A stretch of DNA of 33,465 nt from an uncultured Saprospiraceae bacterium (GCA_937969415.1 CALBWK010000107.1:1-33465), one strand, 5' to 3'. Positions 15,314 to 24,725 are shown, counted from the stretch's first letter. A program made the numbers and translations. The notes: generated from the letters alone by a model not told the origin.

Positions 15314-16873
15314 CTACACCCCTACAAACATCCCCTTAGGTTGCTCCACTTCATATTTGATTTCGCGATTTTGTTTTTGCTTGGATCCTATTTCTAATTT
15401 CCAAGTAACTACACCTGTCTCTTTCTTAATATTGGCATCTCCTACTTCTATGGCGTCGACAACAATCTTTTCACTTGTACTGAGTGGCACCTGATCGTAA
15501 AGCTCCATCTCTATAGCAGTAGACTTATTATTCTTAATCACAATTTCATAGCCTATTTGCTTCTTGACTTTACTTCTAAAGAAATTGATTTCACTATAAT
15601 CCTTAATGCGCTCACGTGTTACAGCAACACCGTAATCGACACCAAGTGGAATCTCTAATTGATCTGTCTCCTTGTTAGGCTCAAAGTAAGTCTTGCCTTG
15701 CATGCGTCCATGTGCAAAGACAGTCAAGTAGCCTTGGGACAATACTAAGTTGCTCACATTATTAATCTTAGCGTAGAGGTAAGCCTGCGGCGATAGTTTT
15801 GGCGTACACTTGTAATAGTAATCTGCTTCTATTTGTTGCTCTGACAAGACCACCGTATAATCTGTTGTTTGCTTTAGGATAGTGTGAGGCTTGTTGAGTT
15901 TAAATATACTAGCAGTAATCTGCTCAGAATAACTGGCAACTTTTTTCGAAGCTTCGTAAGCTTCCTCATCAGATTCAGCTATTCTGGTGTTTTGATATAT
16001 GCCGCTTAGCTTGGCAACGTTCTTAGTCGGCAACCCATCATAGGAGCTATTCTGATAATGCTCTCTGAGCCACCACTCTTGCAATTCTGGAGCAGTGATA
16101 TCAGTACTAGGTAGAGCCGTGGTGAGTGTCAATTGTACATCTGACCAATCCTCGCTCGTCTTATTCCATACTTTACCTTTGTAGTTAAGGTCCAAATCTT
16201 CTTCTAGACTTGTCATATACAAATCATACTCTGTACTCCAACCCGCCTGAGAAACAAGATAAGAAATACCTAATTCTGTAGTCATAGCCTTATCTGATTG
16301 TAACTGAAGGATAATTTTTTTCTGAGGAACCTGTGATGAATCAGTAGAATTCTTAATTAAATTGGTCAAAGCTAATTGGAGTTCTCCTCGCTGTTTCTGC
16401 ACAGAGAGGAGCTCAATGCGTAGCTTTCTTGTTTCTGTAGCATAATACTCCATTAACTTCTTCAGCTCCGAAGCATAATTGGCTTGTATATCCTGAGAGA
16501 GCTTGTTATTAAGCCCTAAGATCGACAGTTGCTCCTCTATCAACTTCTTCTGCATATCTAAAAGTGCAATACTGTCTTGCAAGGCCATTTGTCTCTTGCT
16601 CTGCTCTACTTTCCTCGAATCGACAGCTGACCGCACACTGAGAACCTTAATGGAGGGGTCCAAAATCAACTGAGTAGACCCTAAATCAATATTATATGGC
16701 AGACCACCAACCTCAATCAGATTATCGCCTGAGGTCAGAGTAACTGCTCCTGTCCTAACCACTGTCGCACCACTCCGATAAACTGTCACATCCGAAATAG
16801 GGAAAGTATCTGCAAACAATCCTCCACTTAAAAACAACAATACTGTCGCTAGGGTAAAAATCAATCTGTTCAT
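15314..16873 (-). CDS. DUF4139 / mucoidy inhibitor MuiA family protein
   Basis: A 519-residue exported protein with signal peptide MNRLIFTLATVLLFLSGGLFA. An N-terminal DUF4140-like domain (ISDVTVYRSGATVVRTG, SGDNLIEVGGLP) is followed by a charged coiled coil at about 85-170. A DUF4139 domain makes up the rest: ISYLVSQAGWSTEYDLYMTS, LNYKGKVWNKTSEDWSDVQL, LTTALPSTD, and near the end SEINFFRSKVKKQIGYEIVI and VTWKLEIGSKQKQNREIKYE. This order is that of the MuiA family. Its molecular role is not established; the name comes from a mucoidy phenotype in E. coli. It is convergent with surA and lies 77 bases downstream of the MidA-like gene on the same strand. Confidence 0.85.
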   Translation of the reverse strand: MNRLIFTLATVLLFLSGGLFADTFPISDVTVYRSGATVVRTGAVTLTSGDNLIEVGGLPYNIDLGSTQLILDPSIKVLSVRSAVDSRKVEQSKRQMALQDSIALLDMQKKLIEEQLSILGLNNKLSQDIQANYASELKKLMEYYATETRKLRIELLSVQKQRGELQLALTNLIKNSTDSSQVPQKKIILQLQSDKAMTTELGISYLVSQAGWSTEYDLYMTSLEEDLDLNYKGKVWNKTSEDWSDVQLTLTTALPSTDITAPELQEWWLREHYQNSSYDGLPTKNVAKLSGIYQNTRIAESDEEAYEASKKVASYSEQITASIFKLNKPHTILKQTTDYTVVLSEQQIEADYYYKCTPKLSPQAYLYAKINNVSNLVLSQGYLTVFAHGRMQGKTYFEPNKETDQLEIPLGVDYGVAVTRERIKDYSEINFFRSKVKKQIGYEIVIKNNKSTAIEMELYDQVPLSTSEKIVVDAIEVGDANIKKETGVVTWKLEIGSKQKQNREIKYEVEQPKGMFVGV

Positions 16874-16950
16874 ATCAATTCTTTACCACTAGGAGGGTTA
16901 GAATGAACGGATTACATGCTGTAAGGCAAAGAAAAATTTATAAATAGTTA

Positions 16951-18507
16951 CTAGCTCATATCTAAAGCCTCCAAATTCACAAAGGCATCCGTTTTAGGGA
17001 ATCTAAGTTTTGCGGCTTCTAAGGTCTTGTGAAACAGTACATCTTGTCTCAGCTGATAGTAGCACAATATCCTATTATAGTCCACATCGACCTTATAACC
17101 AAAAGTATCAGAAGAGAACTCAAAATAATCCAAGGCCTCTGTGTAATATCCAAGGTCATACATCAATCCACCTAACTCATAAGACAGATCGTAATCCTCC
17201 TTAATGGCATAGTATTTTTCCCATACCTGCAAGATGGTTTGTTTAAGTCTCGAACGTTGCTTGACAGATATACTTTTTGATAACTTCTTAATGCTGGGCA
17301 ACAGCTTAATAAATATAGACGAGTCGTAGGCGTTAAGCCTCAGCAATCCTAATAGTTCTGTTAAGTTAGCTGAAGGCAAATTTTTGTAAACCAAACGTTT
17401 TAAGCTAATGACATCATCAAGATTCATTTGACTCGAATGCTTACGATACGCTTCTTCAAAAAGAAGAAATCGAGTGGAATCTTGTATGAAATTAAGACAG
17501 CCCATATCAATACTTAGATTGGTATTGATATCAAACATCGAAAGGCCACCACTCAAAGTACAGAATTGAGAAATGGCGTGAAAATTAACCCACAGAGAAA
17601 AGCTACCGTGCTTAACAAAATCCGGCTGCTCTCTTGCGGCTAATTCCTGGCTCTCTTTGTAGCCCTTATCCATCGTCAACAAAACCAGTCCAGATTCAGA
17701 AAGCGCAGATATCGTTGACAGACATTCCATAGCGACTTTAGGAAAAAGAATATAAGTACCACTATAGCGCTGGTTATACTGCGTTAGAATTTGATTAAAG
17801 ATTTCATTATCAAAATCCAAGTCAGTTTGCAACGTTTTATGATAAGTGAATTTCAATTCACTAATGACCTCTTGAGCATTCTTCCCTTCTGGATCCGTTA
17901 AGGAATCTATAGAAACAGAGCAATTGAACACTTCTCTGTCCTCAAAATAAAAGAGCTCATTAGGAAGAGAATCGAAAAAATAATTAGCTATCGCCAAGAT
18001 AGGTTGATCTAAATCTCCACTACCGATTGTCCTTTTTGAATTCCGCAAAACCAATTCTTGACTCTTGGTCGCATCAAAGAAGGCTACATCTAAAACCCCT
18101 TGATTGAAGTATTTTTGAAGTCTGGGGTGATTGCTGTAAAAAGATAAATTCTCCTCCACGATATCGCTAAGTACATAACAATAATTTGTCGAGCAGCCAT
18201 GAGAATCTGATATCAACTTCTCTAAATGTTCTAAGATATTGAAGGAAAGCCTTCCGTGTCCTGCGCCCAGCTCTAAGATATAGACAATACTTTCAGTCTT
18301 TTCTTTAAGTTCTAGATCCTTGAGAAAGGCATAGATCAACTCTGCATAAGTCGTCGCTGCCAAAGCACTATTGGTAATCTGATGTGGCACCATTTCATTG
18401 CTCCACACTGCAATACCATTTTGTTGATAGAAGTCTTTGTTGAGTTGCCAGACGAGGCTTTCAGCGAAGGGGGTTTTTTTCTGTATGCTGTATAAATCTG
18501 AACTCAT
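16951..18507 (-). CDS. MidA-like SAM-dependent methyltransferase with C-terminal TPR-like tail
   Basis: A 518-residue cytoplasmic protein. Near residue 77 the segment VYILELGAGHGRLSFNILEH is a class I SAM-binding motif, followed by CYVLSDIVEENLSFY. ILAIANYFFDSLPNELFYFE matches the position and style of the 'ANELLDALP' motif of MidA/NDUFAF7-type enzymes. From about residue 370 the protein is all helical, and near 450-510 it shows TPR-like units (YELGGLMYDLGYYTEALDYF, DYNRILCYYQLRQDVLFHKT). MidA homologues methylate a protein arginine in mitochondria; the bacterial target is unknown. The fused tail could recruit the substrate. The spacing to the MuiA-like gene (77 bases) allows cotranscription. 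An alternative reading is a general SAM methyltransferase. Confidence 0.7.
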   Translation of the reverse strand: MSSDLYSIQKKTPFAESLVWQLNKDFYQQNGIAVWSNEMVPHQITNSALAATTYAELIYAFLKDLELKEKTESIVYILELGAGHGRLSFNILEHLEKLISDSHGCSTNYCYVLSDIVEENLSFYSNHPRLQKYFNQGVLDVAFFDATKSQELVLRNSKRTIGSGDLDQPILAIANYFFDSLPNELFYFEDREVFNCSVSIDSLTDPEGKNAQEVISELKFTYHKTLQTDLDFDNEIFNQILTQYNQRYSGTYILFPKVAMECLSTISALSESGLVLLTMDKGYKESQELAAREQPDFVKHGSFSLWVNFHAISQFCTLSGGLSMFDINTNLSIDMGCLNFIQDSTRFLLFEEAYRKHSSQMNLDDVISLKRLVYKNLPSANLTELLGLLRLNAYDSSIFIKLLPSIKKLSKSISVKQRSRLKQTILQVWEKYYAIKEDYDLSYELGGLMYDLGYYTEALDYFEFSSDTFGYKVDVDYNRILCYYQLRQDVLFHKTLEAAKLRFPKTDAFVNLEALDMS

Positions 18508-18677
18508 CCGTAAACTGCTTTTGTAAGGAAATAATTGATATCCAACTAGCGAGTTTACCCAAACGTGAATCCGTCTAAACCTACATACTTTAAATATTGA
18601 GTTAAGATAGGATATTTCAGAGTGATAGTGTGTTAAAACCTATTCTGGCTCGTCGTAAGAGCTATAATGACCAAAAC

Positions 18678-18708
18678 AAAAAAAAGCTGATCCCTTTACA
18701 GGACCAGC
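18678..18708 (-). terminator. Rho-independent terminator of rny
   Basis: On the minus strand an 8-bp stem (18701-18708 with 18686-18693, one G-U pair) with a 7-base loop is followed directly by eight T residues (18678-18685). It begins 27 bases after the rny stop, a classical intrinsic terminator. Confidence 0.85.
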
Positions 18709-18734
18709 TTTTCTATATCTCACTTCAACTTCGC

Positions 18735-20396
18735 TTATCGCGCTACAGCTGTCGCTCTTTTTTCTCTGATGACTGTCACCTTCACTTGTCCAGGATATTG
18801 CATCTCAGTTTCTATCTTTTGTGAGATCATAAAGGCTAGATCATCTGCAAAAGCATCTGATACTTTTTCACTCTCTACGATAACTCTTAGCTCTCTACCC
18901 GCCTGGATAGCATACGCCTTCTGGACACCTTCATAACCCAATGCTAGGTCTTCTAGCTCTCCGATTCTCTTAAGGTAACTTTCTAGAATTTCTCTTCTCG
19001 CTCCTGGTCTTGCACCTGAGATGGCATCACAAGCTTGGACGAGTGGGGAGATGATGTTATTCATTTCTATCTCGTCGTGGTGAGCACCTACGGCGTTGAG
19101 GATAACAGGATGCTCATTAACTTTTTTGAGCATCTCCATTCCGAGTAATGCGTGTGGCAACTCAGACTCTTCCTCTGCAACCTTACCTATATCATGGAGA
19201 AGGCCCGCACGCTTAGCCATTTTAATTTGCTTGTTGCTCATACCCAACTCAGCGGCCATAATCGCGCAGAGATTGGCAGTTTCTATAGAGTGCTTCAATA
19301 GGTTCTGACCATAAGAAGATCTGAATCTCATACGACCGACCATCCTGATGATCTCAGCTTTTAAGCCATGCAGATCTAGATCAATAACCGTTCTTTCTCC
19401 TATCTCCTTTATCTGGTCTTCTAACTGTGTGCTAACTTTTTCTACGGTCTCCTCTATCTTGGCTGGGTGGATACGACCATCTGCGACGAGTCTCTTTAGT
19501 GACAACCTACAGATCTCTCTTCTGATCGGATCGAAACTAGATATGATTATCGCTTCTGGTGTATCATCTACTATGATCTCTGCTCCAGTAGCAGCTTCTA
19601 GAGCTCGGATGTTTCTTCCTTCTCTACCGATGATCTGACCTTTGATGTCATCACTTTCGAGATTAAATACAGATACTGTATTCTCGATTGTGTATTCAGC
19701 ACCCATCCGTTGTATCGTCTGAATGATAATCTTTTTCGCTTCCTTGGCAGCTGTAGCCTTAGCCTCAGTAATGGTCTCTTTCTCTATTGCTAGTGCATCT
19801 GTCTGCGCTTTGTTTCGCACAGCTTCTAAGAGTTTTTCTCTAGCATCAGCTTCTGACATCTTAGCTATAGTCTCGAGTTGCTTGATCCTCTCTTCATTGG
19901 CTTTATCTAATTCCTCTTTCTTCTTAGAGACGATCTTGAGTTGTTTCTCTAGATTCTCTTTGATAGCACCTACTTCTGATTCTCTCTGCTCTATACCTTC
20001 TATTTCTGCAGCTAGAGAGTCCTTTTTGATTTTTATTTCTTTTTCAAGAGCCTTGACTTCCATCTCTCGCTCCTTCATCTCGACCTTCTGGTCTGCCTTG
20101 TAGCTCTGGTAGTCTGCTTTCAGTTTAGCGTACTTGTCCTTAGCTTCCTGAATCTTCTTTTGCTTGATAGATTCATTTTTGCCTTCTGCTCCTGAGACCA
20201 ATTTGTTGGCTTTGGATTCTGCTTCTGACAACTTACGTGTAGCTGTAATTTCTGCCTCTTTAAGGGTGAGGTCTGCCTTTTTGTTGGCCTCCTCTATTTT
20301 ACCCAAAGTGGACTTCTTAAGAGAGGTATTGGTCACAAAATAACCGATAACAGCTCCTAGGACAGCGCCTACGATGGCTAATATTCCTAATTCCAT
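18735..20396 (-). CDS. rny: Ribonuclease Y
   Basis: A 553-residue membrane-bound endoribonuclease that starts decay of many mRNAs. It has an N-terminal anchor ([19 protein letters not shown], residues 3-21), then a long charged coiled coil to about 240. A KH RNA-binding domain follows ([20 protein letters not shown], residues about 250-310). The HD phosphohydrolase domain has [13 protein letters not shown] with the metal-binding His401-Asp402 pair, and [11 protein letters not shown]. Length is slightly above the 520 residues usual for Bacillus Rny because of the coiled coil. It ends in a clear intrinsic terminator. Upstream is a 367-base gap to pheT that may encode a structured RNA. Confidence 0.95.
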   Translation of the reverse strand: MELGILAIVGAVLGAVIGYFVTNTSLKKSTLGKIEEANKKADLTLKEAEITATRKLSEAESKANKLVSGAEGKNESIKQKKIQEAKDKYAKLKADYQSYKADQKVEMKEREMEVKALEKEIKIKKDSLAAEIEGIEQRESEVGAIKENLEKQLKIVSKKKEELDKANEERIKQLETIAKMSEADAREKLLEAVRNKAQTDALAIEKETITEAKATAAKEAKKIIIQTIQRMGAEYTIENTVSVFNLESDDIKGQIIGREGRNIRALEAATGAEIIVDDTPEAIIISSFDPIRREICRLSLKRLVADGRIHPAKIEETVEKVSTQLEDQIKEIGERTVIDLDLHGLKAEIIRMVGRMRFRSSYGQNLLKHSIETANLCAIMAAELGMSNKQIKMAKRAGLLHDIGKVAEEESELPHALLGMEMLKKVNEHPVILNAVGAHHDEIEMNNIISPLVQACDAISGARPGARREILESYLKRIGELEDLALGYEGVQKAYAIQAGRELRVIVESEKVSDAFADDLAFMISQKIETEMQYPGQVKVTVIREKRATAVAR

Positions 20397-20399
20397 ACT

Positions 20400-20600
20400 T
20401 CAATATTTATGTTAAGTAAAAATTGAGCAGGGTCAGGTTGTACACTTTTCTAGAGAATCTTATGGTCTGATATCATCATAGCTGCACTCCAAGTAAAGCC
20501 TTAGCTTACTGCTGAGGAGTCGACACAAAATGTCCTAATTGCTTGCTTATATGTCTATATATGGAGAATGTGGCCTTTTTTCCACATTTTAAAAATCCAA
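20400..20600 (-). ncRNA. Candidate structured ncRNA between pheT and rny (possibly 6S RNA locus)
   Basis: The gap 20397-20763 (367 bases) has no usable protein frame on the minus strand. It carries two clear hairpins in minus-strand sense: a 7-bp stem with an 8-base loop (20567-20588), and a compound stem ACTCC/GGAGT enclosing AGTAA..TTACT at about 20486-20520. A near-consensus -7 element TATAATTG lies upstream of the first hairpin. From memory, many Bacteroidota carry zapA and 6S RNA between pheT and rny; here zapA is missing. I could not build the full 6S fold by eye, so it may instead be a long structured rny leader. AGAAAAGTG occurs twice (minus sense) at 20631-20639 and 20443-20451. Confidence 0.28.
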
Positions 20601-20763
20601 TTATACTACCAATCCATCCGCTCTAGGCTGCACTTTTCTTTACCTCACTTCTGCCCTTTCAAATCGTTCTAATGTCCCTCTGCGCCACTATCCCACGTTT
20701 GATACAGTGTCTCTTCAAGGACCATACAAAAATAGTGTTTTTTGAGTTGACACTTTTGACACT

Positions 20764-23190
20764 TTATATCCTTATCTCAGCACCCAACTTTGACTTGAAG
20801 TTTTCTTGGAGTGCCTTCATCACCTTATCGACCTCCTTGTCTGTCAGGGTTTTAGATATATCCTGAAATTTGAACTTGACGGCATAGGCTTTCTTACCCT
20901 CCCCTAGCTGCTCTGCATTCTTATATACATCAAAGAGAGAGACCTCCTTAATGAGCTTCTTGTTGGTATTCTTGCTGACCGCCATCACCTCTCCAAAAGT
21001 GACGCCTTTGCTGAGCACTAGTGACAAATCCCGCTCTGTAGCAGGATATTTACTGATCTCTTCTACTTGAATGGATGACTTCTTGCCCCCTTTGACGAGA
21101 GTCTTAAGACCAAATTCCGCAAAATAGACGGGTACTGAGATCTCTGCACGCTTGAGCAGCTGCTTACTGACTTGGCCAAATCGCACAATACTATTGGGTC
21201 CTCTATGGTATTCTAGCCCAAAATCAAACGCATCTCCTTCGACTTCTTTGACCTGATAAGTACCTATAGATACCTGTAGTAAGACGCGTTCTACCCACTG
21301 CTTCAGCTGATAGAAGTCTGCTTGTGTCGGGCTCGTCTGCCACGACTGAGGCTGATCCGCTCCTGTAATAAAGAGGCTCAAGAACTCCGTCTCCTTAAAG
21401 CCTTCCCCATCCTTGGCATAAGTCCTACCAAACTCAAACAAGCGCAAATCCTTTTGCTGATAATTGAGATTATGGGCTACACTCTTAAGACCTGAGATCA
21501 AGGCGTCTGGTCGCATTATATCCAAGTGGATATTACTGGTATTATTGATAAAGACCATCTCCTCACTCGGCTCTCCGTAGCGTCCAGACTCTATCAAAGA
21601 CATCCCCATCATCTCATTGAATCCATTGCTGGCCAGATAGTCCGCTAGTCCATTTTTGACCTGCCGTGAAGTCGGATAATTCTGATACGTAATCGCCGTA
21701 CGCAACTGGGCTGGGATCGGCACTTTATTGAATCCATAGATTCTAAGGACTTCCTCTATAATATCTACTTCTCTGAGTACATCTGCCTTATTGGTCGGGA
21801 CGACAGCAACAAAAGAGTTGTCATCTACTGGCCTCAGTTCCATATCCATCGCTCGGAGGATGTTGTGGATTTCTTCCTTATCCATTGGCGTTCCTACTGC
21901 GTCTTGTATCCTCTGGTAATTGACGTGTATTTCTTTAGGGTCGATGACTTGCGGATACGCATCTACAATCTCAGAGGCTATCGTCGCACCCGCGTATTGT
22001 TGCAAGAGCAAGGCTGCCCTTTCTAAGGCATCGATGGTGATGTTGGGATCTGATCCTTTCTCAAAAACCTTGGCCGCATCTGTTCTTAATAAATGTCGAG
22101 TACTTGTTCTTCTTATATGTCCTGCTTCAAAGTGGGCGGCCTCTAGAAAGATATTCTTGGTCTCATCTGTCACACCCGAATGTAGTCCTCCAAAAACACC
22201 ACCTATACAAAGGGGGTTGGACTCCGCATCACAGATCATCAAATCATCTGCGTGGAGTTTGCGCTCTTTTTCATCAAGAGAAACAAAGTCTGTGTCCTGC
22301 GGCAACTTCATCACTTTTATCTTTCCACCTTTTATCTTATCTGCATCAAATGCGTGCAGTGGCTGGCCATATTCGTGCAGGACAAAATTGGTGATGTCCA
22401 CCACATTGCTGATCGGTCGCACACCTATAGCCCGTAGTAGATTCTGCATCCAAGAAGGAGAAGGTCCTATCTCTACACCAGTCAGAGAGATGCCGCTGTA
22501 CCGTGGGCAGGCCTCTGGGTTGACAATCTCTACTGGCATAGCAGGGTTGTCTACATCTACTTTGAAATGTGTGCGGTCTGGATCTTTGACAAGTCCTGTC
22601 CCACCCTTATTGATTTTAAGATAGGCGGCTAGGTCTTTGGCTACACCCAGATGAGAAGTAGCATCGGATCTGTTAGGTGTAAGACCGATGTCAAACACAT
22701 AGTCATCTTCTATCTGATAATAATCACTTGCAAGTGTCCCTACTGGCACATCATCAGGAAGGACTAAGATGCCTGAGTGGTCAGCGCCAAGGCCTAACTC
22801 ATCTTCTGCACAGATCATCCCTTCACTGACTTCACCTCGAATTTTCCCTTTTTTGATTTTCCACGGCTCCCCATCAGCAGCGTAGAGAGTCGTGCCTGTC
22901 GTAGCGATAAGCACTTTTTGGCCAGCAGCTACATTGGGGGCACCACAGACTATTTGCTTGAGTTCTAGATCTCCTATGTTTACTTTAGTGAGAGAGAGTT
23001 TGTCTGCATTAGGGTGTTTTTCACACTGCTCGACATAGCCGACGACAATGCCCTTGAGGCCTCCTTTGATGGTTTCTACCTTCTCGAGTCCTTCTACTTC
23101 GAGGCCTATATCCGTGAGTATCTCTGATAACTCCTCTAGTTCTAAGTCAAAGTCTATATATCTCTTGAGCCAATTAAGGGATAAGTTCAT
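20764..23190 (-). CDS. pheT: Phenylalanine-tRNA ligase beta subunit
   Basis: An 808-residue subunit of the alpha2beta2 synthetase that charges tRNA-Phe. Domains in order are MNLSLNWLKRYIDFDLELEE (N-terminal), an EMAP-II-like tRNA-binding domain (about 40-155, KHPNADKLSLTKVNIGD, VCGAPNVAAGQKV), and the B3/B4 region with the editing site (about 210-390, NFVLHEYGQPLHAFDADKI). Next come B5 (about 405-475), the core catalytic-like domain (LRVFEFG-type motif as LRLFEFGRTY), and the C-terminal FDX-ACB anticodon-binding domain (about 715-808, SKYPATERDLSLVLSKG, LFDVYKN, AVKFKFQD). Length and domain set are complete. pheS is not adjacent, as is common in this phylum. The start is at the conserved N-terminus. 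Confidence 0.96.
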   Translation of the reverse strand: MNLSLNWLKRYIDFDLELEELSEILTDIGLEVEGLEKVETIKGGLKGIVVGYVEQCEKHPNADKLSLTKVNIGDLELKQIVCGAPNVAAGQKVLIATTGTTLYAADGEPWKIKKGKIRGEVSEGMICAEDELGLGADHSGILVLPDDVPVGTLASDYYQIEDDYVFDIGLTPNRSDATSHLGVAKDLAAYLKINKGGTGLVKDPDRTHFKVDVDNPAMPVEIVNPEACPRYSGISLTGVEIGPSPSWMQNLLRAIGVRPISNVVDITNFVLHEYGQPLHAFDADKIKGGKIKVMKLPQDTDFVSLDEKERKLHADDLMICDAESNPLCIGGVFGGLHSGVTDETKNIFLEAAHFEAGHIRRTSTRHLLRTDAAKVFEKGSDPNITIDALERAALLLQQYAGATIASEIVDAYPQVIDPKEIHVNYQRIQDAVGTPMDKEEIHNILRAMDMELRPVDDNSFVAVVPTNKADVLREVDIIEEVLRIYGFNKVPIPAQLRTAITYQNYPTSRQVKNGLADYLASNGFNEMMGMSLIESGRYGEPSEEMVFINNTSNIHLDIMRPDALISGLKSVAHNLNYQQKDLRLFEFGRTYAKDGEGFKETEFLSLFITGADQPQSWQTSPTQADFYQLKQWVERVLLQVSIGTYQVKEVEGDAFDFGLEYHRGPNSIVRFGQVSKQLLKRAEISVPVYFAEFGLKTLVKGGKKSSIQVEEISKYPATERDLSLVLSKGVTFGEVMAVSKNTNKKLIKEVSLFDVYKNAEQLGEGKKAYAVKFKFQDISKTLTDKEVDKVMKALQENFKSKLGAEIRI

Positions 23191-23213
23191 ACTGTGCCTT
23201 TATTTATAAGGCG

Positions 23214-23221
23214 CTAAGATA
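23214..23221 (-). promoter_or_regulatory. Probable -7 element of pheT
   Basis: On the minus strand TATCTTAG followed by CGCC lies 23 bases before the pheT ATG. It differs at one base from TAnnTTTG and keeps the C-rich continuation seen at many Bacteroidota promoters. Confidence 0.35.
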
Positions 23222-23302
23222 AGTCTTTTGATGACTGGCGCTAGTATGCACCGACGTCTAGTCCCAGATCACCAAGAACCAGTAAGTCTTGCCTTGTACG
23301 GA

Positions 23303-23327
23303 CTAGGATAAAAGGCTTTAATCCTAG
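23303..23327. repeat. 25-base imperfect palindrome downstream of the barrel gene
   Basis: CTAGGAT (23303-23309) and ATCCTAG (23321-23327) flank AAAG..CTTT, a hairpin with 11 possible pairs around a single central base. It lies 7 bases past the stop of the barrel gene on the minus strand. No T-run follows in either direction, so it is at most an mRNA-end stabiliser. Confidence 0.4.
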
Positions 23328-23334
23328 GAGCTCG

Positions 23335-23852
23335 CTATATTTTTGATCTGCCGCCTAGATTTAAAGCTAGGCCAATGGTCACGAAATTCGGGAAATCATC
23401 TTTGAAGGTATAATTGTAATCAGCAGTTACTCTCAAGAAGGCATATTTGTATCCGATTCTAGGCACAAACCCAATTCCAGAGCCTCCAATTTCTTTCCCA
23501 GCTTGAGTAGTCTCGGAATTATTAAAATTACCTACTGCTACTCCTACAAAGCCACGATTATTGGCGTTATTTAATAAATAATAATCTGCTGTGAGTGCAA
23601 ACGAGGTTCCGATACCTTGACTCCTAATGGGTTCATCGAAGTACTCACCGAAGAATTGCCATTCTTGCTTCAGCCCTACGGCTATCTTATCATTTAAGTT
23701 GACTCTGACCTCACTAAATAATCCAATACCATCGCCTGCTTGATCAGTAACCATATACTTGGCACCTAAGACATCCCATTCTAGCAGTTTATAATTTTGC
23801 TATAATGCTGTGGTCGTTAAGCGAAGCAAAGTTAGTTGATTATACTTTTCAA
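23335..23852 (-). pseudogene. Outer-membrane beta-barrel protein with broken 5' end
   Basis: From ATG 23754 the frame gives 139 residues of alternating, aromatic-rich strands (SEVRVNLNDKIAVGLKQEWQ, SFALTADYYLLNN, RVTADYNYTF, TIGLALNLGG) typical of a small outer-membrane barrel, but there is no signal peptide. The same frame continues upstream as QNYKLLEWDVLGAKY, good barrel-like sequence without a start codon, up to an amber stop at 23800-23802. Before that stop comes LTLLRLTTAL, which looks like the end of a signal peptide. A ribosome-site-like AGGAGG and TTG-AAA-AGT (23852) lie in another frame. One stop plus one frameshift would therefore separate a normal start from the barrel. A shortened, non-exported product is possible but unlikely to work. 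Confidence 0.55.
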
Positions 23853-23882
23853 ATAATTTCCTCCTCTGATCGACAGCTGCCT

Positions 23883-24725
23883 CTAGTCCAAATGTGCAAG
23901 AGCAGCGTGCAGAACAGGTCCTCTCGTCTGCCCACCCTCGGTGACAAAAGCGACCACTTCCATATTCTCTATAAGCCACTCGCCATTGTTCTCTGCTGGC
24001 ATCTCGTAAGTATACGTTTTAACCACTTCTTGATTAATAGATAGATCTGAAACTAGGAAGTCTCCAGTCAACTCTGACAACATATCTTTGAGCACGTGAT
24101 TGTGTTCATAATCTGCTATAATCCCTTGGCCTAAGCCCCCGGCATCTTGGGGATCGATAAGATGACTTTCTGTAATGAAGAGATTCATTCTGAGCTCGCC
24201 CTCTAAGGGTACCATACCAGTCGTCGTAACTGTAATCGTAGCTTGTCTTGTTTCTTCATCATAATCAGTACCAATCTGTATGTCCAAAGATTGTGGTGTC
24301 TGACATCTCTGCTCCACTCTACTGAGCCACTGACTTGTGTTGATGAGTGAAATATCCCCTTCTGGAAGATCTGGGAATGGAAATCTATCAACAGTAGCTG
24401 TTGGCTTACCTAACCAAGGCTTGAGAAAATCTTCTACAGCCTTAGCTTGTTCACTTCTAAAATCATATTTGCTGTCACTCTTAGGCTCAGAAAGAAAATC
24501 TCCGTGGATGCCTACAACGACAACTGACCCAGGAAACAAAGCCAGGATATCATCAACCGCTTCTGTTCCTTTTGGACAATTAGGGCAGCTAACACCAGTT
24601 AACTCTTCTATCAAAATGACTTTTTCTGTGCATTCGTTGGTCAATTCTGGAATGACAACCATCGTTTCTGTACAGCCACTCATCAATAACACGATAGTGA
24701 TCAAGGCTAAAAATTGATATTTCAT
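23883..24725 (-). CDS. Omp28-related lipoprotein with thioredoxin-like CPNC motif
   Basis: A 280-residue protein. MKYQFLALITIVLLMSGC is a lipoprotein signal with Cys18 lipidated. VILIEELTGVSCPNCPKGTE carries a CxxC pair (Cys47, Cys50) at the start of a thioredoxin-like fold, followed by SVVVVGIHGDFL and GKPTATVDRFP. The C-terminal half is a beta domain (ATITVTTTGMVP, ELRMNLFITESHLIDPQ, IADYEHNHVLKDMLSE). This is the layout of the Omp28 family of Bacteroidota surface or outer-membrane lipoproteins. The redox role of CPNC is plausible but not proven for the family. It lies 21 bases after the DUF6029 barrel gene and is surely in its operon. Confidence 0.85.
   Translation of the reverse strand: MKYQFLALITIVLLMSGCTETMVVIPELTNECTEKVILIEELTGVSCPNCPKGTEAVDDILALFPGSVVVVGIHGDFLSEPKSDSKYDFRSEQAKAVEDFLKPWLGKPTATVDRFPFPDLPEGDISLINTSQWLSRVEQRCQTPQSLDIQIGTDYDEETRQATITVTTTGMVPLEGELRMNLFITESHLIDPQDAGGLGQGIIADYEHNHVLKDMLSELTGDFLVSDLSINQEVVKTYTYEMPAENNGEWLIENMEVVAFVTEGGQTRGPVLHAALAHLD

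Noticed and set aside
19723-20103. 126-residue plus-strand frame inside rny
   Set aside because: It is the antisense reading of the Glu/Lys/Ala-rich coiled coil, giving a Ser/Leu/Ala-rich composition.
20567-20588. AATGTGG/CCACATT hairpin as the pheT terminator
   Set aside because: No T-run follows it in minus-strand sense, and it lies about 175 bases past the pheT stop; better explained as part of an RNA or leader.
21920-22624. Long (234-residue) plus-strand frame inside pheT
   Set aside because: It is an antisense shadow of a fully conserved pheT region, rich in Ser, with no recognisable domain.
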